A stretch of DNA of 64,000 nt from Hemileia vastatrix (lineage: Eukaryota > Basidiomycota > Pucciniomycetes > Pucciniales > Zaghouaniaceae). The stretch's first letter is position 1. Each line of letters starts with the position of its first letter. This document shows positions 1-9,118 of the stretch, in pieces. Both the position numbers and the translations under genes were made by a program. The DNA is taken from positions 18,615,185 through 18,679,184 of the forward strand of contig JASXTE010000004.1 of the NCBI GenBank assembly GCA_030280995.1, read 5' to 3'. A model generated the notes under the pieces. That model worked only from the letters and a program-made list of their open reading frames with translations, searched no databases and was not told the DNA's origin.

Positions 1-9
1 GGTAGCTGT

Positions 10-1269
10 ATGGCTGGCGAATACGATGTTAATGCTGCTAGAAGAGCAGCCGCTACTAAGGCAAAAAGTAGCATTCAGAGCCAATTGAGGGCTAATACTG
101 GCAAGGCCAATAACAAAGTGAACCCTTACTCTAAGGACAAGAATTCTAGTGCTCAAACTGCTGCCAACAAATTGAACCCTTACTCTAAGGACGAATTATA
201 TAAAATGCAGAAGGGGATTGCTGATATGGGGCCCCCTAGTTATGGCAAGTTTGATTTAAATGGTGAGCCTATGCCAGAGGATGATTCGGATTCTGAGGAG
301 GACGTACCGTTGGCGTCTCTACCCAGACCAAGTTTTAGCGGTCCCATCCCAATGGAGGGAGTAAGAACGACTAGCGATGGATCAGGATTAGTGCAAGAAG
401 CTAGTGACGGAGTTAGGGTTATAGAAAGTGAAGATGTTATAATGGGGGGTGAAGATGGCTCGGTTGGACCTCAAGAGGTACCCAGGGCCAAGGTTGTTAA
501 ATCAAAGGTCCAGTATGAGCGGCCAGTAGTTTCTGGTCAAGCTAATGCGATGGACGCAGTTTTGAATAGGGTGAATCAACTGCAGATTCCCTTATCTTTG
601 GGGGAGTTATTTACGATTAGTTCGGCGCTTGCTGAAAAGCAAAAGAAGCATTTGACGAGGCGTCGGGTTTCCACTGGAGAGGTGGAATATATTTGTGAAA
701 ATGCTGAAAAGTTTGGTGAAGATGTAGATACACATTTTTCCGCTCCCCTGGGTTACCTGGTGGTAACTCTTAATGGTAAAGAAGTAAAGGCCTTGGTCGA
801 TTCAGAGTCTCAAATTAATTTAATTTCATTGGAGCAAGCGACAAGTATGGGCTTGCCAATTAAAAGTGGAACTGGGGGAAACCTCAGAGGCATTGGAGGG
901 CATGCAACAGAGCTGATGGGTACAGGTGAGCATGTCAGGTTAGGCATTGGTGGATCTGTTGGTAAGGTTCACTTTTATGTGGCCAGAGGAGCAGTCAAAA
1001 CTGTTCTTGGTGGCCCTTTTTTGATGGATTTTGAGGCCAGGATAGGGTATCAAGCTGGCATGGGGATTAGTTTGGAGATCACTGGTGAAGATATGCGGAG
1101 AATACATATGCGGTTAGCGCCTCCTGGAGATGAAGGTTGGGAAACACGGCCAGGGATTACTACTCTGTGCCAGTTTTGTGTTTCCACCAAGAAGCGGCAT
1201 ATTAAACGGACGGCTTCTGGTGAATTATGTTTGTTGGAAAGGGATGAATGCCCTCATTTTTTGGGGTAG
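10..1269 (+). CDS. Ty3-type gag/protease ORF1 (5' part probably outside window)
   Basis: This 419-codon frame is also open upstream to base 1, so it may be the 3' part of a longer gag. No capsid or zinc knuckle is visible. Residues 36-62 hold two copies of an NPYSKD-containing segment, followed by an acidic stretch (about 90-100). The C-terminal third looks like a retropepsin: a hydrophobic strand leads into ALVDSESQINLIS, and a GGPFLMDF segment lies further on. The catalytic triplet, normally DTG or DSG, reads D264-S265-E266, so the flap-proximal glycine is lost and the protease is probably dead. The frame ends in TAG directly after a T TTT TTG heptamer that could shift ribosomes into the next ORF. 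The retropepsin assignment is by family knowledge; the loss of activity is inference. Confidence 0.7.
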   Translation: MAGEYDVNAARRAAATKAKSSIQSQLRANTGKANNKVNPYSKDKNSSAQTAANKLNPYSKDELYKMQKGIADMGPPSYGKFDLNGEPMPEDDSDSEEDVPLASLPRPSFSGPIPMEGVRTTSDGSGLVQEASDGVRVIESEDVIMGGEDGSVGPQEVPRAKVVKSKVQYERPVVSGQANAMDAVLNRVNQLQIPLSLGELFTISSALAEKQKKHLTRRRVSTGEVEYICENAEKFGEDVDTHFSAPLGYLVVTLNGKEVKALVDSESQINLISLEQATSMGLPIKSGTGGNLRGIGGHATELMGTGEHVRLGIGGSVGKVHFYVARGAVKTVLGGPFLMDFEARIGYQAGMGISLEITGEDMRRIHMRLAPPGDEGWETRPGITTLCQFCVSTKKRHIKRTASGELCLLERDECPHFLG

Positions 1270-1964
1270 CAGGGGCTGATTGCTCTAATGTTGTAATCTC
1301 TCCTCAGGATGAGATCCCAGATTGCAATAGGTCAGCTCACTTGGAGATAATTCAAGTGGATTCTCAATTATTTTCTGTTAATATTACTTTGGAGTGCAAA
1401 TACGTTTTGGACTTTACTATATGTTTATTGGATTTACCCTGTTTTTCTATTAAATTTAAAAATGGTAAAAAAGGCAAAATGGGCCAAATTAGGTTGGATA
1501 AAAATTGGAAGGGTATGTTTTATGACCTCCAGCAAGACGTTAAACTGCAACTATCTCCTTCTATTTTTGACCTCCAGCAAGAGGGTAAACTGCGAAAATC
1601 TTATCTAAATCCGATTAAAAATCTCAGTATAATTAAAACTCAAAAAAATAATTTTTGTGAAAATTCAATTCCGGTCCTCCAGCAAGAGGTTAAACTGCCG
1701 ACTTTCTTTACAGGTGATTTAATGTTGGATAAGGGAAGCAAAGGTGTTGGAAAATCTGTTTATAAATTAGACGAGGGAAAGGAGAAAAGGGTAAAATTTA
1801 ATAATGAAATAAAATATTTTTCTAATTTTTCTTATTCTGATTCTGGCGATGAAGAAGATTCATTTGATGAAAGTTTTAATGGCGATACAAAAGAAAATGT
1901 TTTACCTCAAGTTAATTTAGATGTGGATGCAGCAAAATATAAGAAAGTAGCAAATAAAGTTTGA
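1248..1964 (+). CDS. Ty3-type ORF2, middle region between protease and reverse transcriptase
   Basis: This 238-codon frame overlaps ORF1 in the -1 frame and is most simply read as its frameshift extension; the AUG at 1248 need not be used. It has no recognised domain. Early cysteines (residues 12, 25, 49, 59 and 64) are followed by a Lys/Asp/Asn-rich region. The notable feature is three in-frame copies of DLQQ(D/E)(V/G)KL at about 1528, 1568 and 1675. They are the translation of the DNA motif that is reiterated in the 3' region of the element. ORF2 ends in TGA C, and the following pol ORF is in the same frame, so gag-PR, this region and pol could form one polyprotein by frameshift plus readthrough. 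Alternatively the TGA is a disabling mutation. Confidence 0.55.
   Translation: MPSFFGVAGADCSNVVISPQDEIPDCNRSAHLEIIQVDSQLFSVNITLECKYVLDFTICLLDLPCFSIKFKNGKKGKMGQIRLDKNWKGMFYDLQQDVKLQLSPSIFDLQQEGKLRKSYLNPIKNLSIIKTQKNNFCENSIPVLQQEVKLPTFFTGDLMLDKGSKGVGKSVYKLDEGKEKRVKFNNEIKYFSNFSYSDSGDEEDSFDESFNGDTKENVLPQVNLDVDAAKYKKVANKV
1257..1263 (+). promoter_or_regulatory. candidate -1 ribosomal frameshift heptamer
   Basis: T TTT TTG sits in the zero frame of ORF1 (CAT TTT TTG GGG TAG), three bases before the terminal codon pair GGG TAG. Slippage by -1 gives TTT TTT GGG GTA, which is exactly the frame of the next ORF, open to 1964. This fits the X XXY YYZ rule used by many gag-pol elements. I saw no strong downstream pseudoknot; only a short AGCA/TGCT stem is obvious. 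Confidence 0.5.
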
Positions 1965-2003
1965 CCTATTAATGAACCGCTACCTGCTGAATTAAATCCA
2001 CCT

Positions 2004-5000
2004 TTGAGAAGACCAAGGCTATCAAGAGATCCTTATGAAAGTCCCTTGGTAAAGAATCTGCCTGAATTTTCTGAGACGTCAAGAATAACTTTTGAGAGAC
2101 TGGGTGTTGTTAATTTTGGACCTGATGGTTGGTTGTCTGGAGAAGAGAAGAAGTTGTTGTTGGATGTGATGGTCAAGCGAGAGAAGGCCATTGCTTTTGT
2201 AGAAGAGGAGAGGGGTGTGTTGAAGCATTCCTATGGGGAGCCTTACAAGATTCCTGTGGTATGTCATGAACCGTGGCAGCAGAAACCGATTCCTATTCCG
2301 GCTGCATTAAAAGAAGCCTATATTGAAGTTGTCAGAGAACGGATACGCACTGGACTGTATGAGCAATCAACGTCAAGTTATTCTAGTCCTGTATTTTGTA
2401 TCAAGAAACCGAATGGCAAGCTTAGAGTTGTTCATGATCTTAGGGAATTAAATAGGGTTACAATAAAGGATGCTGGGATACCGCCTAGTGCTGAGGAGTT
2501 TGTTGAAGCGTTTTCAGGGAGATTGTGTTATGGTTTGGGAGATATTATGGGTGGATATGATGAGAGAGAGTTACATCCAGACTCAAGGCCTCTCACTACA
2601 TTCGATACGCCACTTGGACGTTTACAGTTAACAAGATTACCACAAGGAGCAACAAATTCGTTTGCAGTTTATCAAGCTCAGATGGCTTGGATCCTTCAAG
2701 ATGAAATTCCACAATATGCTGGAATCTTTATAGATGATGGAGGAATTAAGGGACCAACAACCGACTATGATAACCAGGTGTTGGAAGAGAATTCCGGGAT
2801 ACAAAAATTCATTTGGGAGTTTGCAATTACTTTAGAAAGAATCTTGTTTCAAATTGAAGAGGCTGGTTTAACTATTTCAGGTTCAAAATTTTCCTGTTGT
2901 GTGCCAGCCTTAGAAATATTAGGCCATGTGGTATGTAGAGAAGGTAGGATTATGTCCAAGAAGAAAGTTAACAAAATTCAGTCCTGGCCAAGACCCAAGA
3001 ATACAACCGAAGTTAGAGGGTTTTTAGGCGTTTGTGTATATGTTAGAATGTTTATTAAGGACTTTTCTTCATTGGCAGCCCCATTGAGACGGTTAACGAG
3101 AAAGGATGCAGACTGGGAGTGGGATGAAGAGTGTGAGAAGGCGTTTGTGAAGTTGAAGGAGGTTGTGGGGAAGGATTTAGTCCTGCACAAGTTGGATTAT
3201 GGAAAAGATTCTGGCAGAATTTATTTAGCAGTTGATTCAAGTCAGGTTGCAGCTGGGGCGGTTTTGTCTCAGATGGATAAAGCTGGTTACATCAGGCCAG
3301 TTAGGTATGAATCTGTAGTATTTACTGAGTTCGGATCAAGATATTCTCAACCAAAATTGGAATTATGTGGTGTGGAAAAAATACTGAAGGAACTTCAGCA
3401 TATTTTGTGGGGGCAACATTTTGAGTTGCAAGTGGATGCGAAATCGTTAATCCAGATGATTAATTCCCCAAGTTTACCGAACACACCCATGACAAGATGG
3501 GTAGCTTTTATTCAACATTTTTTGTTCGATTTAGTTCATAAGCCTGGCAAAACTTTTACTATGCCAGATGGTTTATCAAGGAGACCACCCACTGAAGAAG
3601 ATTCAGACCCAGAAGAGTTCGACGAAGATATACCTATTATCAAATCCAGCACTAAAGGAGCTGAAGACTTTCCATACCTCCCCAATGAGGTTAAACTGGC
3701 AGGACTATTGTGTTTAGATTATGATGATGATGACCTCCACCAAGAGGATAAACTGGAAAATAGTTTTTATGTTAATAAAGGTGTTGGAAAAGGTGTAGAT
3801 AAATTCGGCAGAGAGGAGGTAGAAGAAGATGTGGTGTATGTAGAGGAAGATGGATTGGTAGTGTGGGATAGTAGTAAATTAAGGAATGGTGTATATGTTG
3901 GAGAATTAGAGAATTTAAATAAAAAGGTGGATAAAGAGAAAGAGGTATTTTCAAATACCGTTTACGAAGGATCCAAAGGTTCAGAAGAAAAACGAAGACA
4001 TAGCTCAATTAAAGATTTATTTAGGGGTCAACGATTATTGGCTCATTCATGTGCAGGAGATATTGGTGATAGAGAAGTCCCTATTGATGTTATATTAATC
4101 GATTTTCAAGATGAAGTCTGGGGTCAGACTGGTTTTTATTTTTTGTTAGTCAAATATTTGTTGACTTTAGAGAGGCCAGAAGAGTGTGAAGACGATGAAT
4201 GGGTGGCTATCAAGAGGAAGTCATCTACGTTTTACCTATCTGGTCGACGTTTAATGAGGAGGAGGTATCCAAATCCTCAAGTAGTTATAACTCAACAGAA
4301 GGGGCAAGAATTAGTTTTGAAATCACTGCATGAAGATCTCGGGCATAGAGGCGTTGGAGAAACGTTTAGAAGAATTTCTGATCGATTTTGGTGGCCTGGC
4401 ATGAAGATGGCTGTTAAACAGTGGGTTCAGTCATGCGAAGAATGTCAAAGACGAAGTTATTTAAGGCCAAAAGAACCTGGACGTGTGACCGGTGAATATA
4501 CGCTCTTTGGAAGAGTTAGTTTAGATGCCGTTCATATAAAAGAGGGACGGTATAAATATTTAATTGTGGCCAGAGATGATTTATCTGGTTGGGTAGAGGC
4601 AGCGCCTCTTATTAATTTAACTGCCAAAAATGTGGCAGAATTTTTTTTGAATAATTGGGTATATAGGTATGGGGTGATGAAGTTGGTAACGGTAGATGGA
4701 GGTCCTGAATTTGGGACAGAGTTTAAAGAGGCCATATTGAAAGTTGGATCAAAGGTTAGGGTAGCAACCCCATATTATCCTGAAGCTGAAGGCATGGTGG
4801 AAAGAGGGCATCAAGTTATCAAGGATGCTTTAGTTAAAATGTGTGGGAAAAGTGCCGAAAAGTGGAGGCACTATTTACCTTTAGTTTTATTTGCTGATCG
4901 AATCACTGCCAAAAGGACGACCGGATTTTCACCTTATGAACTTGTTTTTGGACAGAAAGCAGTTTTACTGGTTGATTTAGAAGCTGAATCATATCTTGGA

Positions 5001-5390
5001 GTTGACTGGGATACGGTCAAAACTACTGAAGAATTATTGTGTGCAAGAATGATGCAGCTAGAAAAGAAAGAAGAATATTTAGAAAAGGCATATTTGCGGA
5101 TGATGAAGATCCGAAATCAATCAGTTAGATATTGGGATGAGCGGTTGGCACATCGATTAAGGAAACCTTTGAACCCAGGTGATATGGTCTTGGTGTATAA
5201 TAGGAGTTTGGAAAGCCAGTGGGGAAAGATGTTTGCAGATAGGTGGAATGGACCGTATAAAATCAAGGAGCAAGTTTCCGGTGGTTCATATGTGCTAGAA
5301 GAGTTGGATGGAGTAGTATTAAAGAAGAGGGTAGCAGCCGATAAAGTGAAACGGTTCTATCCTAGAGGCACCAGGAGTGCCAAAGTCTAA
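2004..5390 (+). CDS. Ty3-type Pol: reverse transcriptase, RNase H, integrase
   Basis: This is an uninterrupted 1,128-codon frame, open from 1965. The RT fingers and palm lie at about residues 120-330, with the catalytic motif F242-I-D-D245; a Phe-Ile-Asp-Asp box is typical of this fungal Ty3 branch. RNase H-like sequence (VDSSQ..AGAVLSQ, ELCGVEK, QVDAKS, MPDGLSR) spans about 400-530. An acidic linker holds two more copies of the element's repeat peptide (YLPNEVKL, DLHQEDKL). The integrase HHCC finger is near residues 776-815 (HEDLGH...CEECQ). The catalytic triad is D841, D898 and E933, with D-x34-E spacing. No chromodomain is evident at the C-terminus. This frame is intact, unlike the protease upstream. 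Pol copies the element RNA into DNA and integrates it in the nucleus. Confidence 0.9.
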   Translation: MRRPRLSRDPYESPLVKNLPEFSETSRITFERLGVVNFGPDGWLSGEEKKLLLDVMVKREKAIAFVEEERGVLKHSYGEPYKIPVVCHEPWQQKPIPIPAALKEAYIEVVRERIRTGLYEQSTSSYSSPVFCIKKPNGKLRVVHDLRELNRVTIKDAGIPPSAEEFVEAFSGRLCYGLGDIMGGYDERELHPDSRPLTTFDTPLGRLQLTRLPQGATNSFAVYQAQMAWILQDEIPQYAGIFIDDGGIKGPTTDYDNQVLEENSGIQKFIWEFAITLERILFQIEEAGLTISGSKFSCCVPALEILGHVVCREGRIMSKKKVNKIQSWPRPKNTTEVRGFLGVCVYVRMFIKDFSSLAAPLRRLTRKDADWEWDEECEKAFVKLKEVVGKDLVLHKLDYGKDSGRIYLAVDSSQVAAGAVLSQMDKAGYIRPVRYESVVFTEFGSRYSQPKLELCGVEKILKELQHILWGQHFELQVDAKSLIQMINSPSLPNTPMTRWVAFIQHFLFDLVHKPGKTFTMPDGLSRRPPTEEDSDPEEFDEDIPIIKSSTKGAEDFPYLPNEVKLAGLLCLDYDDDDLHQEDKLENSFYVNKGVGKGVDKFGREEVEEDVVYVEEDGLVVWDSSKLRNGVYVGELENLNKKVDKEKEVFSNTVYEGSKGSEEKRRHSSIKDLFRGQRLLAHSCAGDIGDREVPIDVILIDFQDEVWGQTGFYFLLVKYLLTLERPEECEDDEWVAIKRKSSTFYLSGRRLMRRRYPNPQVVITQQKGQELVLKSLHEDLGHRGVGETFRRISDRFWWPGMKMAVKQWVQSCEECQRRSYLRPKEPGRVTGEYTLFGRVSLDAVHIKEGRYKYLIVARDDLSGWVEAAPLINLTAKNVAEFFLNNWVYRYGVMKLVTVDGGPEFGTEFKEAILKVGSKVRVATPYYPEAEGMVERGHQVIKDALVKMCGKSAEKWRHYLPLVLFADRITAKRTTGFSPYELVFGQKAVLLVDLEAESYLGVDWDTVKTTEELLCARMMQLEKKEEYLEKAYLRMMKIRNQSVRYWDERLAHRLRKPLNPGDMVLVYNRSLESQWGKMFADRWNGPYKIKEQVSGGSYVLEELDGVVLKKRVAADKVKRFYPRGTRSAKV

Positions 5391-5729
5391 CTCCAAAATG
5401 AGGATAAACTACAATTTTAATGACATTTATCAAATTTTATTAACCTCCGCAATGAGGATAAACTATGATATCTACGAAATTTTATGGATTCCTCCGCAAC
5501 GAGTATAAACTATCTTCTTATTTTTATCAAAAATACTTTACTATCGTTACACTGCATATGGGCAACAAAACTGTGATGAAACATAACGAATTACGAGAAA
5601 ACCTTCATTGAAAATTTTCAAAATTTAAAATTCTTAAAATATGGGTGAAGATAGTGTTGGAAAATTTTTAAAATTTATTGGAAGAAGTGTTCACAGGGGA
5701 ACCTTCTTAATTTAATATTGGCAAGTGTG

Positions 5730-5770
5730 GGGGTAATTGATGGGCTGGCTGCTCTATACACAATTACCCC
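5730..5770. repeat. 10-bp perfect inverted repeat (hairpin)
   Basis: GGGGTAATTG at 5730-5739 pairs perfectly with CAATTACCCC at 5761-5770 across a 21-base loop. The preceding TGTG at 5726 resembles an LTR start, but the element's repeats continue on both sides. Its role is unknown. Confidence 0.6.
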
Positions 5771-6239
5771 ATAATGTTCGTTTCCAAAATTTTCCCTGTT
5801 TCTAGTTGAATCCTGGCTTTGTCTTTTAATTATAGGAAGTCCACTAAGACTATAAACTGGAACGAATCAAGAGACATCGCTCTCAAAGCCGGATTCAAGA
5901 TTCTTTTATTTTATTTTGTTTTTGATTTTTTATGTTAGATTGTGATTTCTTTTCTTTAATATATATTATGAATTATTGTAAAGGTGATGCTCACTGGTGG
6001 TCTCTAATCATTTTTATAAATTGGAGGGAGCCCACCCAGTGATCATCATTATAAAAATTATCTTCTAAAAAAAACTTTCATTTATTTTATTTTCTTTTCA
6101 ATTTCTCAAAATTGTGTAACCACATCAAGTTGCACTTGGATGTGGGTATGATGTCGAGGGTACGGCTCATCAAATGGCCGGGGGGCATCTTTTAAAATTT
6201 TATTTTAAAAAAATTTTTTTAGTACTTTTTTTATCTTTC

Positions 6240-6500
6240 TTTCCACATTTGTTTATCTTTCTTTAAAAATTAAAATTTTAACTTTTATTTCATAACTATT
6301 CTTTTTAAAATAAAATAAAAAAATAAAAATAATAAATAATAAAATAAATAAAATAAAAAATAAATAATAAAAAAATAATAAATTAAAAAAAAAAATAATA
6401 AAAATAAAAAAATAAATAAATAAATAAAAAATAAAAATAAATAAATAAAAATAAAATAATAAAAAAATTAAAAAATTAAAAAAAAATTAATTAATTAAAT
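6240..6500. repeat. A/T low-complexity tract
   Basis: This stretch is almost pure A with interspersed T (AAAATAAATAAA type), of the kind produced by slippage. There is no coding potential. Confidence 0.9.
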
Positions 6501-6630
6501 CAAAATTATAATTATATTTCTCAGTTTTATTTTACAGTCTTCATTCTTTTTAGTTTTATTCATTTAGTTTAGACAGGAAAAATGGTCTAGGGGAACTCAA
6601 TACCAATGGGATTTTACTTCAAGATATCTG

Positions 6631-7712
6631 TTAGTCCTCCAAGACTTTAAACTGGCTACTGTTCAAGACGTTCTTTAAGGTTTTTTATACATATTTTGGA
6701 GCTGTTAATCCTCCAAGACTTTAAACTGGCTACTGTGCAAGACGTTCTTTAAGGTTTTTTATATACATATTTTGGATCTGTTAGTCCTCCAAGACTTTAA
6801 ACTGGCTACTGTTCAAGACGTTCTTTAAGGTTTTTTATACATATTTTGGAGCTGTTAGTCCTCCAAGACTTTAAACTGGCTACTGTTCAAGACGTTCTTT
6901 AAGGTTTTTTATACATATTTTGGAGCTGTTAGTCCTCCAAGACTTTAAACTGGCTACTGTGCAAGACGTTCTTTAAGGTTTTTTTTATATACATATTTTG
7001 GATCTGTTAGTCCTCCAAGACTTTAAACTGGCTACTGTTCAAGACTTTCTTTAAGGTTCTTATACGTATTTTGGATCTGTTAGTCCTCCAAGACTTTAAA
7101 CTGGCTAATTTTCAAGACGGTAATTAAAGATTTTATATTGGAGCTGTTAGTCCTTCAAGACTTTAAACTGAAATTAAAAGACGTTCAAGATTTTATGGAT
7201 ATTTTCGGAGACGGTTTTCTTTTTATATAAATCAAATGTTAGGTCCACCAAGACCTTAAACTGGACTGTTATCAAGCTGTTGGGTCCACCATGACCTTAA
7301 ACTGGATTTCTTATTGATCAAATGTTTGGTCCACCGTGACTTTAAACTGGAAGTTCATTCATTGTTTTAGTCCACTATGACTTTAAACTGGAAAATTAAT
7401 ATCTGCAGGATAATTCAACATTCATTGGACCACTATGGCCTTATACTGGATTACTTGTCGATCAAATGTTTGGTCCACTATGAAATTAAACTGGATTATC
7501 AAATTTATTCAATCTTTGGTCAAGCCTAGGCCTTACTTAGGAATTTATCAAGTTATTTATGCACCTAAACGATCTTTGGTCCACCAAGACCATAAACTGG
7601 CAATCGATTATATGTTTGGTCCACCAAGACTTTAAACTGGAATGTCAATCTTGTTTGGATAACTCAATTCAATCTTTTAATTTATCACTGTCCACTAAGA
7701 CTCTAAACTGGT
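6631..7712 (+). repeat. array of CTCCAAGACTTTAAACTGG motifs
   Basis: About 19 copies of a roughly 21-bp motif start near 6634, 6708, 6784, 6858, 6932, 7010, 7083, 7150, 7243, 7284, 7329, 7370, 7428, 7473, 7579, 7619 and 7690; a degenerate copy lies near 7518. The first eight sit in a true tandem repeat of 67-78 bp (mostly 74) with conserved inter-motif sequence (GTTCAAGACGTTCTTTAAGG). In the later ones only the motif and a few bases are conserved, and spacing falls to 40-70 bp. The same motif, with a 3-base insertion (agc), is translated inside ORF2 and Pol of this element. A conserved core in a changing background suggests selection on the core. Confidence 0.85.
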
Positions 7713-8303
7713 TATTCAATTATTTCTGGAATTGGGTGCTGATAGCTTTAGGAGGTTAAAATTTTAGGTGGTGATGATGCTAAAGAAAGCATAATGGTTA
7801 ATTAGGTGAAATTTGTGGCGCTTTAACATGGTCTAAAGTTAATATTATTATTGGAATCCTGGCAAAAGTATTTTATGGGTTTGCTGTATAGCAAAGTTTG
7901 AAAATTGTGATGAAGGAATCAGAAGTTAGGATGGTAGTTGGATTTTAGGGAATGATTTTTTTTAGTGCCTCATAGTTAGGCCATTTTTTTTTTTTTGGTG
8001 TGAAGCTTGGAGGACCTTATGGCGAGATTGGAATCATAGAATTCGGCTCAGTGGGGGGCCCTATGAGGTTGGAATCAGGAGTATTCGGCTCATAGGAAGA
8101 TCCACTCTCTCAATGCTGTGACAAGAAGGAAGACTGGTATATGGGAGTCTGAAGGGATTCAAACCTTGCTCTCAGTAGTGGAATCATCACAAGATTTATA
8201 TTATTTTATTTTATGTTATATCAAGCCAGAGAAGAAAGAAAACATCATTTATGTTGAAAGTTTAAGAAGACCAAGCAAAAAAAAATTTTATCAAGTTATA
8301 CTG
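7713..8303. other. non-coding spacer with a 2-copy 42-bp repeat
   Basis: There is no gene. At about 8009-8096 a segment of the form CCTTATGgCGAGATTGGAATCA...ATTCGGCTCA is present twice in tandem. The short frame at 8118-8360 has no recognisable features and lies opposite the end of the antisense gene. Confidence 0.4.
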
Positions 8304-8996
8304 TTAGAAAAGATAATTTCTTTGAAATTGTTCAACATCATTATCAAAGCTTTGCATTAAAATTCTTCTTTTCATGAGGTCTTCATTGTTATTAGCTGGA
8401 GTTTCTTGAAAATAGGCCAGCATTTTTCGTTTCAACTCATTAGTAAAGTCGAGAAAAAGATAGCGATGAAAATTTGGGTAATGATTGATATAGTCCGTCT
8501 TCACTCTACCAACATCATCAGTGTTGGTTATTTCGACAGCTAGAAGTTCAAATATGTTATTAAGTCATAGGTTTAGTCAATTTTGATTAAATGTTTTTTT
8601 TAGTAAGATAAATAGGGTCTTACATTTAGAGCCAGGAAACATAGTCTCAGCAAAGTTAGTTGGGGGTACTGGTGTTATAGGATTAGGATCTTGTGAAGGC
8701 AAAATTAGGCCGGGATCCGCTGATGAAGAGTGAACTTTTGAAGCTGTTTTTGATCTTATTCGTTTTAAGAAGACAGGAATTTTGGATCGCTTTTTAGAAG
8801 TTGAGGGATCAGGGAGAGCTGCTGGTCCTAAATATACGTTTGTTTTAGAAGGAACTATTGGCCGGTTGCATTTGACTTTTTTCACACGGCATAAGTCGCA
8901 AGCTGTCCTGCCAGGAAGATTAGGGTTGGACATTAAACAAGGTACCTGGTATCGAGCGCAGAGTTCACATGGAGTGACAAGTTCTTTGGAAGACAT
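8304..8996 (-). CDS. antisense two-exon gene for a Zn(II)2Cys6-like cluster protein (202 aa)
   Basis: Exon 1 is 8996-8624 and exon 2 is 8539-8304. The intron (8623-8540, 84 nt) has a GTAAGA donor and a TTCTAG acceptor, with a CTAA-type branch region near the donor-distal half. The spliced frame is 609 nt with no stop, which argues for a live gene. Cysteines are C10, C13, C20, C33, C36 and C43, that is C-x2-C-x6-C-x12-C-x2-C-x6-C. This is the spacing of the fungal binuclear zinc cluster. However, the basic half (ACDLCRVKKVKC), which normally comes first, is second here. A Ser/Lys-rich basic linker follows, then exon 2 is rich in aromatic and charged residues. The gene lies antisense in the 3' region of the Ty3 element, just upstream of its polypurine tract. 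DNA binding is inference; it could instead be an unrelated treble-clef or knuckle protein. Confidence 0.7.
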
Positions 8997-9108
8997 ATTG
9001 ATGAAGATGAATTTTATAGTTGATTAAAGGGATGGTGGTTGAAGGTTAAAGATGAATATTGTGTTTGACCACTTATGCAAAGTTTTAAGAATGGGGACAT
9101 TCTCGATT

Positions 9109-9118
9109 GGAGGGAGGA
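9109..9118 (+). other. polypurine tract (plus-strand primer)
   Basis: GGAGGGAGGA is directly followed by TGTGGTAGCC, the usual arrangement of a Ty3-type polypurine tract at the edge of a 3' LTR. It has the same polarity as the pol ORF at 2004-5390. Confidence 0.65.

Larger units (their letters stand above)
5391..6630 (+). other. 3' non-coding region of the Ty3 element, first part
   Basis: There is no gene. Directly after the pol stop come three copies of the reiterated motif (about 5390, 5443 and 5491, CTCCgcaatGAGGATAAACT type) and another at 5839. A hairpin lies at 5730-5770. A GC-richer patch at about 6145-6188 is followed by A/T low-complexity sequence from about 6190 to 6530. Confidence 0.6.

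Noticed and set aside
5726..5771. Possible LTR start TGTGGGGGTAATTG after pol
   Set aside because: No polypurine tract precedes it and the element's own motif copies continue on both sides. A better tract and LTR start occur at 9109-9119.
6631..7712. Repeat-spacer layout resembling a CRISPR array
   Set aside because: The first spacers are themselves conserved copies, spacing varies, and the context is a eukaryotic retrotransposon.
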